A program made the position numbers and the translations under genes. Of a stretch of 64,000 nucleotides of DNA, positions 15,561 to 23,946 are shown piece by piece; the first letter of the stretch is position 1, and each line of letters opens with the position of its first letter. The notes under the pieces are model-generated. The model had not been told where the DNA came from. It worked only from the letters and a program-made list of their open reading frames with translations, and searched no databases. This DNA is from an uncultured Clostridium sp. (GTDB lineage: Bacteria > Bacillota > Clostridia > Oscillospirales > Ruminococcaceae): NCBI GenBank assembly GCA_902490335.1, contig CABUDL010000004.1:45139-109138 (forward strand). The letters run 5' to 3'.

Positions 15561-16160
15561 TTGAAAAAAGCCATCCTGTATCTGCACGGCAAGGGCGGAA
15601 GCGCCCGGGAGGTCGAACAGTACGCCCAAAACTGTCCCGATTTTCACCTGCATGGTGTTGACTATCGGGAATCTCTCCCCTGGCTTGTGCAGGAGCAAAT
15701 CTTATCCGACTACTACGACCTGCGCCGCGAGTATGATTCCATCACTTTGCTTGCCAACAGCATCGGCGCCTACTTTGCCATGCACACCCTGCAAGACTGC
15801 GACATCCAAAAAGCTCTGCTGATTTCTCCCATCCTGGATATGGAGCAGCTGATTCTGGACATGATGGGCTGGGCAAAGGTGTCCGAGCAGGAGCTTGCCC
15901 AAAAGGGAGAGATTCTCACCGACTTTGGCGAAACCCTTTCCTGGGAATATCTCTGCTTTGTGCGGGAACATCCCATCGACTGGAGGGTCCCCACCGAAAT
16001 TTTATATGCCGAGCACGACCATCTGACCTCGCTGCAAACGGTCACCCACTTTGCAGATACCCACAACGCGCACCTGACCATATTGGAAGGCGGAGAACAC
16101 TGGTTCCACACCGAAAGCCAGCTTGCCTTTTTGGACCGCTGGATGCAGCAAGCCCTGTAA
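15561..16160 (+). CDS. Alpha/beta hydrolase
   Basis: 199 residues from a TTG start chosen because GGAGG lies eight bases before it; an in-frame TTG at 15546 would overlap that site. Features: LYLHGKGGSA oxyanion region, nucleophile elbow LLANSIGAY (Ser in a GxSxG-like turn with Asn at the first Gly), Asp in YAEHDHLT and His in GGEHWFHT, giving a complete Ser-Asp-His triad. It is a small cytoplasmic esterase/thioesterase-like enzyme of unknown substrate. Own promoter, single gene. Confidence 0.82.
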   Translation: MKKAILYLHGKGGSAREVEQYAQNCPDFHLHGVDYRESLPWLVQEQILSDYYDLRREYDSITLLANSIGAYFAMHTLQDCDIQKALLISPILDMEQLILDMMGWAKVSEQELAQKGEILTDFGETLSWEYLCFVREHPIDWRVPTEILYAEHDHLTSLQTVTHFADTHNAHLTILEGGEHWFHTESQLAFLDRWMQQAL

Positions 16161-16290
16161 AAAGCAGTCTGCCAAAGCCTTTAACAAAGGCTTTCCTGCC
16201 CCTTGTTTTCCGATTGCACAATCCCATTTTCCCTTGCTTTTTTCTTTTTATGCAAAGCGTAAAAATTGATATTTTTTTGCCAAAAAAGAA

Positions 16291-16319
16291 TTGACAACTG
16301 CCATTTTGCGCTGTATTTT
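16291..16319 (+). promoter_or_regulatory. Probable promoter of the MATE gene
   Basis: TTGACA (16291-16296), 17 bp, TATTTT (16314-16319). The ~70-nt leader contains a small CCTCTGC/GCAGAGG hairpin. Confidence 0.6.
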
Positions 16320-16388
16320 AGGTGAGGTCAAAATCCTCTGCCGCAGAGGAAACGCTTGTGTAATCTAAAAAACAGAGAGGGACAAACA

Positions 16389-17774
16389 ATGAACAAACGC
16401 ATGAATCTCTTTACCCTGACCTGGCCGATTTTCATCGAAAATGTGCTGTTCATGCTGCTGGGCTTCATCGACATCTTTGTACTAAGCCGCTATAACGATG
16501 TCGCTGCCAGTGCAGTCAGTGCAGCCAACCAAATCATCTCCATCTGCAACCTGGTGTTCAGCATCATCTCCGGCGCAACTGCCATCCTGATTTCCCAAAG
16601 CCTGGGCGCACAAAAACGGGAAAGCGCCTCACAGATTGCTGCGCTGTCGCTGCTGTTCAGCACCATCATCGGGCTTGTCATTTCCGCTTTGATTGCCCTG
16701 TTTCACCGTCCTCTGCTGGCTGCATTGGGCGCACAGGGCGAGATTTTGGAATACGGCTGCGAATATCTGCTGATTGTCGGCGGCTTCATCTTCACCCAGT
16801 CGCTGCTTAACTCGATCACCGCCATCCTGCGCAGCCATGGACACACCCGCATCTCGATGTACGTCACTGCCATCATGAACCTGCTCAATGCCGTACTGGA
16901 CACCGCCTTTGTGCTCGGTCTGTTCGGGCTGCCTTCGCTGGGCGTGCGCGGCGTTGCCATTGCCACCACCCTTGCCCGTGTAGTCGGTGTGGCTATCCTT
17001 TGTGTGATGCTGTTCCGCCATGTCGAGCCGCTGTCCATCTTTTCGCTGCTGCGTCCCTTCCCGCGCGAGGAGGGCAAAAAAATCCTGCTGGTGGGGCTGC
17101 CCTCTGCCTTTGAAAGCATCAACTACAACATTGCGCAGCTGGTGGTGACCGGCATCATCTTCCGCTTTTTGTCCGACAGTGATTTTATCACCAAGACCTA
17201 TTTTTCCAACATCGTCATCTTCTTTTATGTCTTTTCCAATTCCATCGCGCAGGGTGCACAGATTCTGGTTGGCTATCACATGGGCAACGGTGAGCCCGAC
17301 CAGGCAGACCGCGTCTGTATGCGTTCGCTGCGCATCTCACTGGGGATTTCGATGGCAATCAGCATCGGTGCGCTGTTTGTCCGCCGCCAGCTGATGATGA
17401 TTTTCACCACCGACCCGATCATTGTGCAGGCGGGAGCGGCGCTGTTTTTCATCGACCTGTTTGTGGAATTCGGACGCACCTTCAACATCGTGGTCATCAA
17501 CGGACTGCGCGGAGCCGGTGACACCGTCTATCCGTCGGTGGTCGCTGTGTTCTCCATGTGGCTGGTTTCCACCCTGGGCAGCTTTCTCCTTGCCGTCCCG
17601 ATGGGACTGGGGCTGCAGGGGATTTGGATTGCCTTTGCTGCGGACGAATGCCTGCGCGGACTGCTGATGCAGCTGCGCTGGAAAAGCGGAAAATGGCGCA
17701 GCAAAAGCCTTTATTCCCGCTCCGGGAATGCCAAAGCCTCCAATGCACAGCAGGCTATCCCTCCGCTCTCTTAG
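16389..17774 (+). CDS. MATE-family efflux transporter
   Basis: 461 residues with twelve predicted membrane helices in two halves, as usual for the NorM/DinF/MATE superfamily of Na+- or H+-coupled exporters of drugs and cationic metabolites. Family segments include LTWPIFIENVLFMLLGFIDIFVLSRYND near the N-terminus, AILRSHGHTRISMYVTAIMNLLNAVLDTAFV, and VINGLRGAGDTVYPSVV in the second half. Start ATG 16389 follows GAGAGGG. Substrate unknown. Confidence 0.93.
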   Translation: MNKRMNLFTLTWPIFIENVLFMLLGFIDIFVLSRYNDVAASAVSAANQIISICNLVFSIISGATAILISQSLGAQKRESASQIAALSLLFSTIIGLVISALIALFHRPLLAALGAQGEILEYGCEYLLIVGGFIFTQSLLNSITAILRSHGHTRISMYVTAIMNLLNAVLDTAFVLGLFGLPSLGVRGVAIATTLARVVGVAILCVMLFRHVEPLSIFSLLRPFPREEGKKILLVGLPSAFESINYNIAQLVVTGIIFRFLSDSDFITKTYFSNIVIFFYVFSNSIAQGAQILVGYHMGNGEPDQADRVCMRSLRISLGISMAISIGALFVRRQLMMIFTTDPIIVQAGAALFFIDLFVEFGRTFNIVVINGLRGAGDTVYPSVVAVFSMWLVSTLGSFLLAVPMGLGLQGIWIAFAADECLRGLLMQLRWKSGKWRSKSLYSRSGNAKASNAQQAIPPLS

Positions 17775-17824
17775 TCAGTTTTCATAAATTTCGGAAAGCG
17801 CCCCTTTTATCCGCATTTTTGCTC

Positions 17825-17853
17825 TTGACAGCACAGCTTTCCTTCGATATAAT
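17825..17853 (+). promoter_or_regulatory. Promoter of rplJ-rplL
   Basis: Consensus TTGACA (17825-17830), 17 bp, TATAAT (17848-17853). Confidence 0.92.
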
Positions 17854-17861
17854 AAAAAAGC

Positions 17862-18006
17862 TGTCAATTCCATAGACAGCAGGTGCAAATGCACGAGCAT
17901 TGCTTAAAGTAAGCCTGCCGAGGAAATGATGAAATAGCATATCTATGACTTTTCATCTGCTCTTTTCCCTCGGTGGTCCCCCACTGGGAGAAAAGAGCTT
18001 TTTTAA
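17862..18006 (+). ncRNA. L10 leader (autoregulatory r-protein leader RNA)
   Basis: The transcript start is followed by the characteristic ACAGCAGGTGCAAATGC ... AAGCCTGCCGAGG pairing of the Firmicute L10 leader, which binds the L10-L12 complex. Its 3' part is a long stem (17959-17998) ending in six T to 18004, that is, a built-in transcription terminator. Expected effect: excess L10-L12 lowers rplJL transcription. The first ribosome site comes about 110 nt later. Confidence 0.88.
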
Positions 18007-18124
18007 GTTTTCGGGTCATCTGAGTATCTCCTTCCGCTTTGCGGGCAGAGCGCTCAGGGCGGCGATTTGCATCAATCCGCACCGCATTTTTTGCGGACAA
18101 GCATTTTTCAGGAGGTGAACTGAT

Positions 18125-18682
18125 TTGCCAAACGAAAAGGTTTTACTCGAAAAACAGCAGTATGTTGCTGAGCTCAAAGAGAAACTCACCAACTCTGCTG
18201 CCGGTGTCCTGGTTGATTACAAGGGCATCACTGTTGCCGATGATACCAAACTTCGTAAAGAACTGCGTGAAGCTGGCGTTGAGTACCGTGTTGTTAAAAA
18301 CACCATGCTCCGTCTGGCACTGAAAGATACTCCATACGAGGAGATCTCCAACGTGCTGGAAAACACCACCGCTCTGGCTCTTTCCCACGAAGATCCGATC
18401 ATCGCTGCAAAGATCATCTGCAAGTACATTGAGTCTTCCAAGAGCAGCTACGCTGTAAAAGCTGGTTTTGCTGATGGTAAGCCAATGGACAAAGCTGGTG
18501 TTGAGACTCTGGCTAAGCTGCCTAACAAAGAAGGCCTCATCTCTATGTTGCTCAGCGTTCTTACTGGCAACCTCAGAGGTCTTGCTGTTGCTATCAAAGC
18601 AATCGGCGAGAAGAAAGAAGAGGAATCCGGCGCTCCTGCTGTTGAGTCCGCTGCTCAGGAAGAAGCTCCTGCTGCAGAATAA
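18125..18682 (+). CDS. rplJ: 50S ribosomal protein L10
   Basis: 185 residues, of normal length (~165-185). N-terminal NEKVLLEKQQYVAELKEKLTNSAAGVLVDYKGITVADDTKLRKELREAGVEYRVVKNTMLRLAL is the rRNA-binding L10 domain; the C-terminal helix and Ala/Glu-rich tail carry the L12 dimers. TTG start with AGGAGGTG ideally placed. Followed by rplL after 69 bp. Regulated by the L10 leader upstream. Confidence 0.98.
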   Translation: MPNEKVLLEKQQYVAELKEKLTNSAAGVLVDYKGITVADDTKLRKELREAGVEYRVVKNTMLRLALKDTPYEEISNVLENTTALALSHEDPIIAAKIICKYIESSKSSYAVKAGFADGKPMDKAGVETLAKLPNKEGLISMLLSVLTGNLRGLAVAIKAIGEKKEEESGAPAVESAAQEEAPAAE

Positions 18683-18751
18683 TCCCAATCTGTGCGGAGT
18701 CCTTTAACGGTCCCGCCGCTACACTTTTATTGAAATTATGGAGGTACTATC

Positions 18752-19126
18752 ATGGCTTCTGAGAAAGTTTTAGCATTTGTTGAGAATGTTAAAGAACTGA
18801 CTGTTCTTGAGCTTGCTGAGCTCGTAAAAGCACTTGAAGAAGAATTTGGCGTTTCCGCTGCTGCTCCTGTAGCTGTTGCTGCTGCTCCAGCTGCTGCCGC
18901 TGCTGCTGAGGAGAAAACCGAGTTTGACGTTATCCTGAAAAACGCTGGCGCTTCCAAGATGGGCGTTATCAAACTGGTTAAAGAGATCACCGGTCTGGGT
19001 CTGAAAGAGGCTAAGGCTCTGGTTGACGAGTGTCCAAAGCCAATCAAAGAGGCTGCTTCCAAAGCTGAGGCTGAGGAAATCAAAGCTAAACTGGAAGAGG
19101 CTGGCGCAGAGATCGAACTCAAGTAA
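18752..19126 (+). CDS. rplL: 50S ribosomal protein L7/L12
   Basis: 124 residues: N-terminal dimerisation helices (VLAFVENVKELTVLELAELVKALEEEFGV), an Ala-rich hinge, and the C-terminal factor-binding domain (FDVILKNAGASKMGVIKLVKEITGLGLKEAKALVDECPKPIKEA). It forms the ribosomal stalk that recruits translation GTPases. GGAGGT before the ATG. A terminator follows directly, so rpoB/rpoC, its usual downstream neighbours, are not co-transcribed here. Confidence 0.98.
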   Translation: MASEKVLAFVENVKELTVLELAELVKALEEEFGVSAAAPVAVAAAPAAAAAAEEKTEFDVILKNAGASKMGVIKLVKEITGLGLKEAKALVDECPKPIKEAASKAEAEEIKAKLEEAGAEIELK

Positions 19127-19157
19127 GTTCTCTTTGTATAAAAAGCTTACAGTTTTT

Positions 19158-19190
19158 ACCGGATACAGAATCTTCTGTATCCGGTTTTTT
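19158..19190 (+). terminator. Terminator of rplJL
   Basis: 13-bp stem ACCGGATACAGAA/TTCTGTATCCGGT with a two-base loop and a T-run. Confidence 0.93.
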
Positions 19191-19192
19191 GT

Positions 19193-19222
19193 TTGCCTTT
19201 TACCAAAGTTTTGTGCTATACT
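19193..19222 (+). promoter_or_regulatory. Probable promoter of ygiQ
   Basis: TTGCCT (19193-19198), 18 bp, TATACT (19217-19222), directly after the rplL terminator. Confidence 0.55.
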
Positions 19223-19269
19223 GATTTCGTTCCAACCTATCCATCCCAATCGCACAAAAAGGAGAAAGC

Positions 19270-21240
19270 ATGACTTCATCATTCCTTCCAATCACCCACG
19301 CCGAGGCTTTAGAGCGCGGCTGGGAACAGCTTGATTTTGTTTATATCATCGGGGACGCCTATGTGGACCACCCCAGCTTTGGCGCTGCCATCATCTCGCG
19401 CGTCATCGAATCGCTGGGCTTTTCCATCGGCATCATCTCGCAGCCGGTTTCCGACCGCGATTATATGGAGTTCGGCAAGCCTCGCTACGCCTTTCTGGTC
19501 ACCGGCGGCAACATCGACTCGATGGTTGCCCACTACACCGCAGCCAAGCGCCGCCGCAGCGACGATGCCTACACCCCCGGCGGCAAAGCCGGCAGACGTC
19601 CCGACCGCGCCACCATCGTTTACTCCCGCAAGCTGCGGCAGCTGTACCCCGATTCCAACATCATCATCGGCGGTCTGGAGGCTTCGCTGCGCCGCTTTGC
19701 CCACTACGACTACTGGGACGATGCGGTGCGCCCTTCCATCCTGCTGGATTCACAGGCAGACCTGCTGCTGTACGGCATGGGAGAAAAGGTCATCACCCAG
19801 CTGACCCAGCGCCTGCGCCAGGGAGAAGCACTGGAAACCATCCGCGACCTGCGCGGCTGCTGCTATCTGTGCCGTCAGGAAGAAGTCCCGCAGGACAGCG
19901 TCAGCTGTGCCTCCTTCCACAAGGTTTCCGAAAACAAGGAAAGCTATGCAAAAGCCCACCAGATTCAGACCGAATGGCAGGATGCCGTCTACGGCAAGAC
20001 CATCGTTCAAAAACAGACCGACACCCTGTATCTGGTGCAGAACCCGCCGATGCCCTCCCTCACCCGCGAGGAGCTGGACGAGGTGTTCGACCTGCCCTTC
20101 ACCCGCACCTATCACCCATCCTATGAGGCGATGGGCGGAGTGGATGCCATCAAAGAGGTGGAATTTTCCATCATTCAAAACCGCGGCTGCTTTGGCAACT
20201 GCAACTTCTGTGCCATCACCTTCCATCAGGGCAGACAGGTGGTTTCCCGCAGCGAACAGTCCATCCTGCACGAAGCGGAGGAGATGACCCACAACCCACA
20301 CTTCAAAGGATACATCCACGACGTCGGCGGACCGACGGCAGACTTCCGCTATCCCTCCTGCAAAAAACAGCTCAAGTACGGTCTGTGCCAAAACAGAAAA
20401 TGTCTGGCGCCCAAGCCCTGCCCGCAGCTGGAGATTGACCACATGGAGTATGTCGAGCTGCTGCGCAAGCTGCGCCGCATCAAAGGGGTCAAAAAGGTGT
20501 TTGTCCGCTCGGGCATCCGCTACGATTACCTCAACGCCGACCCCAATCCCACCTTTTTGCAGGAACTGGTCAAATACCACATCAGCGGTCAGCTCAAGGT
20601 GGCTCCCGAGCACTGTGTTAATCATGTGCTGGACAAGATGGGCAAGCCACACATCCAGGATTTCGACCGCTTCTGCAAGCGCTTCTATGAGGAAACCAAG
20701 CGCATTGGCAAGGAGCAGTATCTGGTGCCTTACCTGATGTCCTCCCACCCCGGCTGCACCCTCGCCGACGCGGTGGAGCTGGCAGTCTACCTCAAGCGCC
20801 ACCATATGCGCCCGGAACAGGTGCAGGACTTCTACCCGACACCCGGCACTAACTCCACCTGTATGTTCTATACCGGACTGGACCCACAGACGATGGAGCC
20901 GGTCTATGTCCCAAAAACCGCAGAGGAAAAATTCTACCAGCGCACCCTTCTGCAATACTACAAACCGGAAAACCGTCATAACGTCATCCAGGCGCTCATC
21001 CGCGCCCATCGGGAGGACCTGATTGGCAACGGTCCAAACTGCCTGGTCACACCGGACAACGAATATATCCGCACCCACGCCCGCCGTCCGGCAGCTTCCT
21101 CCGGCAATGCGCCTTCCCGCAAGCCCAACGGCGCCGGAGCAAAATCACGCAAGCCGGTCAACCGCAAGAGCGCTGTGGTCAACCGCGGCGGTGTGCTGAC
21201 CAACGATACCCGTTCCTCCCGCAAGGGAAGATACCGCTAA
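19270..21240 (+). CDS. ygiQ: YgiQ-family radical SAM protein (UPF0313)
   Basis: 656 residues. An N-terminal B12-binding-like/UPF0313 domain (LGFSIGIISQPVSDRDYMEFGKPRYAFLVTGGNIDSMV) is followed by the radical SAM core with the non-standard CxxxCxxC at C307/C311/C314 (RGCFGNCNFCAITFHQGR), as in the family, for a [4Fe-4S] cluster and SAM. The C-terminus (from ~600) is a basic Arg/Lys/Ala/Gly tail. The biochemical role of YgiQ is not established. GGAGAAAGC precedes the ATG. Probably leads the short operon ygiQ-MBL-DUF3006 (gaps of 18 and 20 bp). Confidence 0.93.
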   Translation: MTSSFLPITHAEALERGWEQLDFVYIIGDAYVDHPSFGAAIISRVIESLGFSIGIISQPVSDRDYMEFGKPRYAFLVTGGNIDSMVAHYTAAKRRRSDDAYTPGGKAGRRPDRATIVYSRKLRQLYPDSNIIIGGLEASLRRFAHYDYWDDAVRPSILLDSQADLLLYGMGEKVITQLTQRLRQGEALETIRDLRGCCYLCRQEEVPQDSVSCASFHKVSENKESYAKAHQIQTEWQDAVYGKTIVQKQTDTLYLVQNPPMPSLTREELDEVFDLPFTRTYHPSYEAMGGVDAIKEVEFSIIQNRGCFGNCNFCAITFHQGRQVVSRSEQSILHEAEEMTHNPHFKGYIHDVGGPTADFRYPSCKKQLKYGLCQNRKCLAPKPCPQLEIDHMEYVELLRKLRRIKGVKKVFVRSGIRYDYLNADPNPTFLQELVKYHISGQLKVAPEHCVNHVLDKMGKPHIQDFDRFCKRFYEETKRIGKEQYLVPYLMSSHPGCTLADAVELAVYLKRHHMRPEQVQDFYPTPGTNSTCMFYTGLDPQTMEPVYVPKTAEEKFYQRTLLQYYKPENRHNVIQALIRAHREDLIGNGPNCLVTPDNEYIRTHARRPAASSGNAPSRKPNGAGAKSRKPVNRKSAVVNRGGVLTNDTRSSRKGRYR

Positions 21241-21258
21241 TCCTTCACAGAGGTCATC

Positions 21259-22245
21259 ATGGCAAAACGACGCAAAAAGAAAACCAATCCCGCCCTTCCC
21301 AAATGGGCGGTCACCGTCTTTGCTGTCATCGCTGTTGTATTGAGCATCTTCACCTTCGGCGGCGACCTGATTGGCATCGACACCTCCTTCGCACAGCAGG
21401 CGATGGACTTCATCGACCGCATCCTCTACGGCGGTCCGACCGGTCCCACACCTTCGCTGCCGGTCAGCGGTCAGGTCAAGGTCTATATCATCGACGTCGG
21501 TCAGGGAGAAAGCATCCTGGTCACCACCGACCAAAGCTCGCTGCTCATCGACGCCGGCGAAAATGACAAAGGCGACGAAGTGCTGGAATTTTTAGACCAG
21601 CTGGGTCTGGAAAAGCTGGACTATGTCATCGCCACCCATCCCGATGCCGACCACATCGGCGGCATGGACACGGTGCTGCAAAACATCGAGGTCACCGACG
21701 GAGTCTTCTTCGGCTATCTGCCGGACAAGCTGATTCCGACCACCAAAACCTACGAGGACCTGCTGGATGTCATCGAGCAGAAAGACCTCGACCTGTCGCT
21801 GCTGCGCGCAGGGGATACGCTCGACCTTGGCAGCGGCGCGGTGCTGTCGGTGCTGGGTCCGGTCACCGAGGAAATCGACAGCAAGAACAACGGCTCGGTC
21901 GTCAGCCGACTGGACTTTGGAGAAACCTCCTTCCTCTTTAACGGCGACCAGGAAAAGGAGATGGAAAAGCTGCTGCTGCAAAGCGGAGCCGACCTGGACT
22001 GTGATATGATGACGATGGGTCATCATGGCAGCTCCACCTCTTCTACCCAGGAGTATCTGGATGCTGTCACTCCCGAATACGCCTCCATCTCCTGCGGCAA
22101 AGGCAACAAGTACAACCACCCGCACAAGGAAACCATCCAGAAGCTCGAGCAGATGGATGTGGAATACTATCGAACCGACCTGTCCGGCAACATCACCTTT
22201 ACCAGTGATGGCAGCTCCATCTCGGTTCGGACCGAAAAACCATAA
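21259..22245 (+). CDS. ComEC-like metallo-beta-lactamase-fold hydrolase, membrane-anchored
   Basis: 328 residues. One N-terminal transmembrane helix (about 16-36), a Pro/Gly linker, then an MBL domain of the ComEC/Rec2 C-terminal type: YIIDVGQGESILV, DAGEN, the metal motif THPDADHIGGMD at about 126-137, SRLDFGETSFLFNGDQE and MTMGHHGSSTS. The large membrane channel domain of ComEC is absent, so this is a stand-alone extracytoplasmic nuclease/phosphoesterase-like enzyme. Such proteins often neighbour DUF3006 genes, as here. Start ATG follows AGAGGTC. Confidence 0.88.
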   Translation: MAKRRKKKTNPALPKWAVTVFAVIAVVLSIFTFGGDLIGIDTSFAQQAMDFIDRILYGGPTGPTPSLPVSGQVKVYIIDVGQGESILVTTDQSSLLIDAGENDKGDEVLEFLDQLGLEKLDYVIATHPDADHIGGMDTVLQNIEVTDGVFFGYLPDKLIPTTKTYEDLLDVIEQKDLDLSLLRAGDTLDLGSGAVLSVLGPVTEEIDSKNNGSVVSRLDFGETSFLFNGDQEKEMEKLLLQSGADLDCDMMTMGHHGSSTSSTQEYLDAVTPEYASISCGKGNKYNHPHKETIQKLEQMDVEYYRTDLSGNITFTSDGSSISVRTEKP

Positions 22246-22265
22246 CAGAAAGCTGGGAATGATGT

Positions 22266-22499
22266 ATGAAAGAATTGATCATCGACCGTTTTGAAGAAGG
22301 ATACGTTGTCTGTGAAACTCCCGAAGGACAGTTTGATGCCCTGCCCAGAAAAAATCTGCCGCCCGAAGCAGAAGAGGGCAGTGTTCTGCTGGTGCAGGAC
22401 GACGGAACCATCATGGTGGACATCGAAAAGACCCTGCGCCGCCGCGCCGCCAATATGTACAGACTCAAAAATATGCTGTGCAAGCGAAAAGAACAATAA
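22266..22499 (+). CDS. DUF3006-domain small protein
   Basis: 77 residues: ELIIDRFEEGYVVCETPEGQFDALPRKNLPPEAEEGSVLLV followed by a basic helical tail, matching the small DUF3006 family (beta-barrel-like, function unknown). Lies 20 bp after the ComEC-like hydrolase and before the terminator; repeated pairing of the two families elsewhere suggests a functional link, but none is demonstrated. Confidence 0.85.
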   Translation: MKELIIDRFEEGYVVCETPEGQFDALPRKNLPPEAEEGSVLLVQDDGTIMVDIEKTLRRRAANMYRLKNMLCKRKEQ

Positions 22500-22503
22500 C
22501 AGC

Positions 22504-22540
22504 AAAAAGGACCGGAGAAGTTTTCTCCGGTCCTTTTTTA
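22504..22540. terminator. Bidirectional terminator
   Basis: 15-bp stem (22505-22519 with 22523-22537) with A-run before and T-run after. It serves the DUF3006 gene and overlaps the stop of the convergent DUF378 gene. Confidence 0.9.
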
Positions 22541-22768
22541 TCTTTCACTATGTCGTTCCCTTGTTGTCGGATGGTGTGCAGTCGTGTCACGGAAGAAAAA
22601 GGAAATGGCCCAGACCCCAGCCAACGCAACCAGCGTGTAGACAATGCGGCTGAAGATTGCCGCCTGCCCGCCAAACACAGCTGCCACCAAATCAAATTGG
22701 AAAAGCCCTATGCTGCCCCAATTCAACGCACCGATGACTACCAGTGCCAATACCAGTTTATCGATCAT
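22538..22768 (-). CDS. DUF378 small membrane protein
   Basis: 76 residues from ATG 22768 (AAGGAGATG upstream). IDKLVLALVVIGALNWGSIGLFQFDLVAAVFG then a second hydrophobic segment IVYTLVALAGVWAISFFF, the standard DUF378/YuzA pattern of two helices. Function unknown. Ends in a His/Arg-rich tail. Monocistronic. Confidence 0.88.
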   Translation of the reverse strand: MIDKLVLALVVIGALNWGSIGLFQFDLVAAVFGGQAAIFSRIVYTLVALAGVWAISFFFRDTTAHHPTTRERHSER

Positions 22769-22904
22769 TACAACATCTCCTTGCCTTTGTGATTTCAAGA
22801 CAGAATTATTGTAAACCGACCGGTCCGGTTCTATTCACTCCGATTCCCTCATACTTTAAAAAGACGATCTTCTGTTCAGACTTTACGATTTTGTGCTGCG
22901 CTTT

Positions 22905-23159
22905 TTACTTTGTCAAAAGCTCTGCCATGCAATTTTGGCAGATCCAATGTTCCTTAAATGCCCGCAGCCCTTCCTGTGAAGAGCAGAAGATACAGCTTGC
23001 ATTCTCCTTCGGCTGATATTTTTTCAGGATAATTCGGTCGTCTTCCGCTGTGATTTCTACCTCGTCCCGAATCTGCATTTTCATCGTGCGCCTTAATTCG
23101 ATTGGAAGAACGATTCTTCCCAGCTCATCGATTTTTCTAACAATTCCTGTCGACTTCAT
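22905..23159 (-). CDS. AbrB-family transition regulator with C-terminal zinc-ribbon-like tail
   Basis: 84 residues. The N-terminal swapped-hairpin DNA-binding domain reads KSTGIVRKIDELGRIVLPIELRRTM...DEVEITAEDDRIILKKYQP, typical of AbrB/Abh/SpoVT regulators. It is followed by CIFC...CQNC, two CxxC pairs that could bind zinc and are common in clostridial AbrB-like proteins. ATG 23159 with GGAAG ten bases upstream; the frame stays open further 5' but without a better site. Divergent from spmAB, which suggests, without proving, a role in stationary-phase or sporulation control. Confidence 0.88.
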   Translation of the reverse strand: MKSTGIVRKIDELGRIVLPIELRRTMKMQIRDEVEITAEDDRIILKKYQPKENASCIFCSSQEGLRAFKEHWICQNCMAELLTK

Positions 23160-23334
23160 CTGACATACACTTCCTTTACATTCCAAGATTCGCCTTTTAC
23201 TGATAAATATAAACCATTTATTCCACAATGTCAATCAATATAATTTACATTTTTTGGAAATTTTTAAGAACAATCTCCGCCTCTTGTCGCATGGTATCGA
23301 ATCCTGTCAAATCTTGTCGAAAGGAAGTCTGTTT

Positions 23335-23946
23335 ATGCTTGCCAAATTGGTTGTCCTTCTGCTCACTTTTTCACTGGTTACAGCTATTTTCAACGGAAAC
23401 ATGGAAACAGTTTGCGTCCATCTTCTATCTTCTCCACAAAAAGCGGTGGAATTAACCGTTTCTGTTGGCTGTGGTATCTGTTTTTGGAGCGGAGTGATGG
23501 AAGTTATCCGACAATCCGGCTTACTCAAGCCTCTTTCTCGTCTATTCTCCCCTCTGATTTCACTGCTTTTCCCCGGTCTTTCCCCTAAATCGGAGGCAGC
23601 TCAAAACATTTGCTTCAATCTGGCTGCCAATCTGCTGGGTTTAGGCGCTGCCGCTGCTCCTGCTGGTATCCAGGCAGTTTGTCAGTTGCAGCAAAATACG
23701 CTTGACCCTACCTGTGCTTGCGACCACAGCATCTTGCTCATCCTGCTCAATACCGCCTCTCTTCAGCTGATTCCCACCACCGCTGCCATGCTGCGCCTGC
23801 AAGCCGGTTCCGGCTCTCCGATGGAGATTCTGCCTGCTGTCTGGCTCTCCTCGGTTCTATCGGTTTTGACCGGCATTGCTGCTGCCAAGGGAATGGCATC
23901 TCTCTGTGTCTTGCCGCAGAGGCAAAAAAGGAGGAAAATGGCATGA
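23335..23946 (+). CDS. spmA: Spore maturation protein A
   Basis: 203 residues with about five hydrophobic segments and the nucleoside-recognition (Gate) fold: FWSGVMEVIRQSGLLKPLSRLFSPLISLLFPGL, NICFNLAANLLGLGAAAAPAGI. SpmA and SpmB act together in the forespore compartment and are needed for normal core dehydration of spores. ATG 23335 follows AAAGGAAG. The last codons overlap spmB by four bases. Confidence 0.92.
   Translation: MLAKLVVLLLTFSLVTAIFNGNMETVCVHLLSSPQKAVELTVSVGCGICFWSGVMEVIRQSGLLKPLSRLFSPLISLLFPGLSPKSEAAQNICFNLAANLLGLGAAAAPAGIQAVCQLQQNTLDPTCACDHSILLILLNTASLQLIPTTAAMLRLQAGSGSPMEILPAVWLSSVLSVLTGIAAAKGMASLCVLPQRQKRRKMA

Noticed and set aside
19750..21078. 442-codon minus-strand frame opposite ygiQ
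   Set aside because: Antisense shadow with no plausible product.
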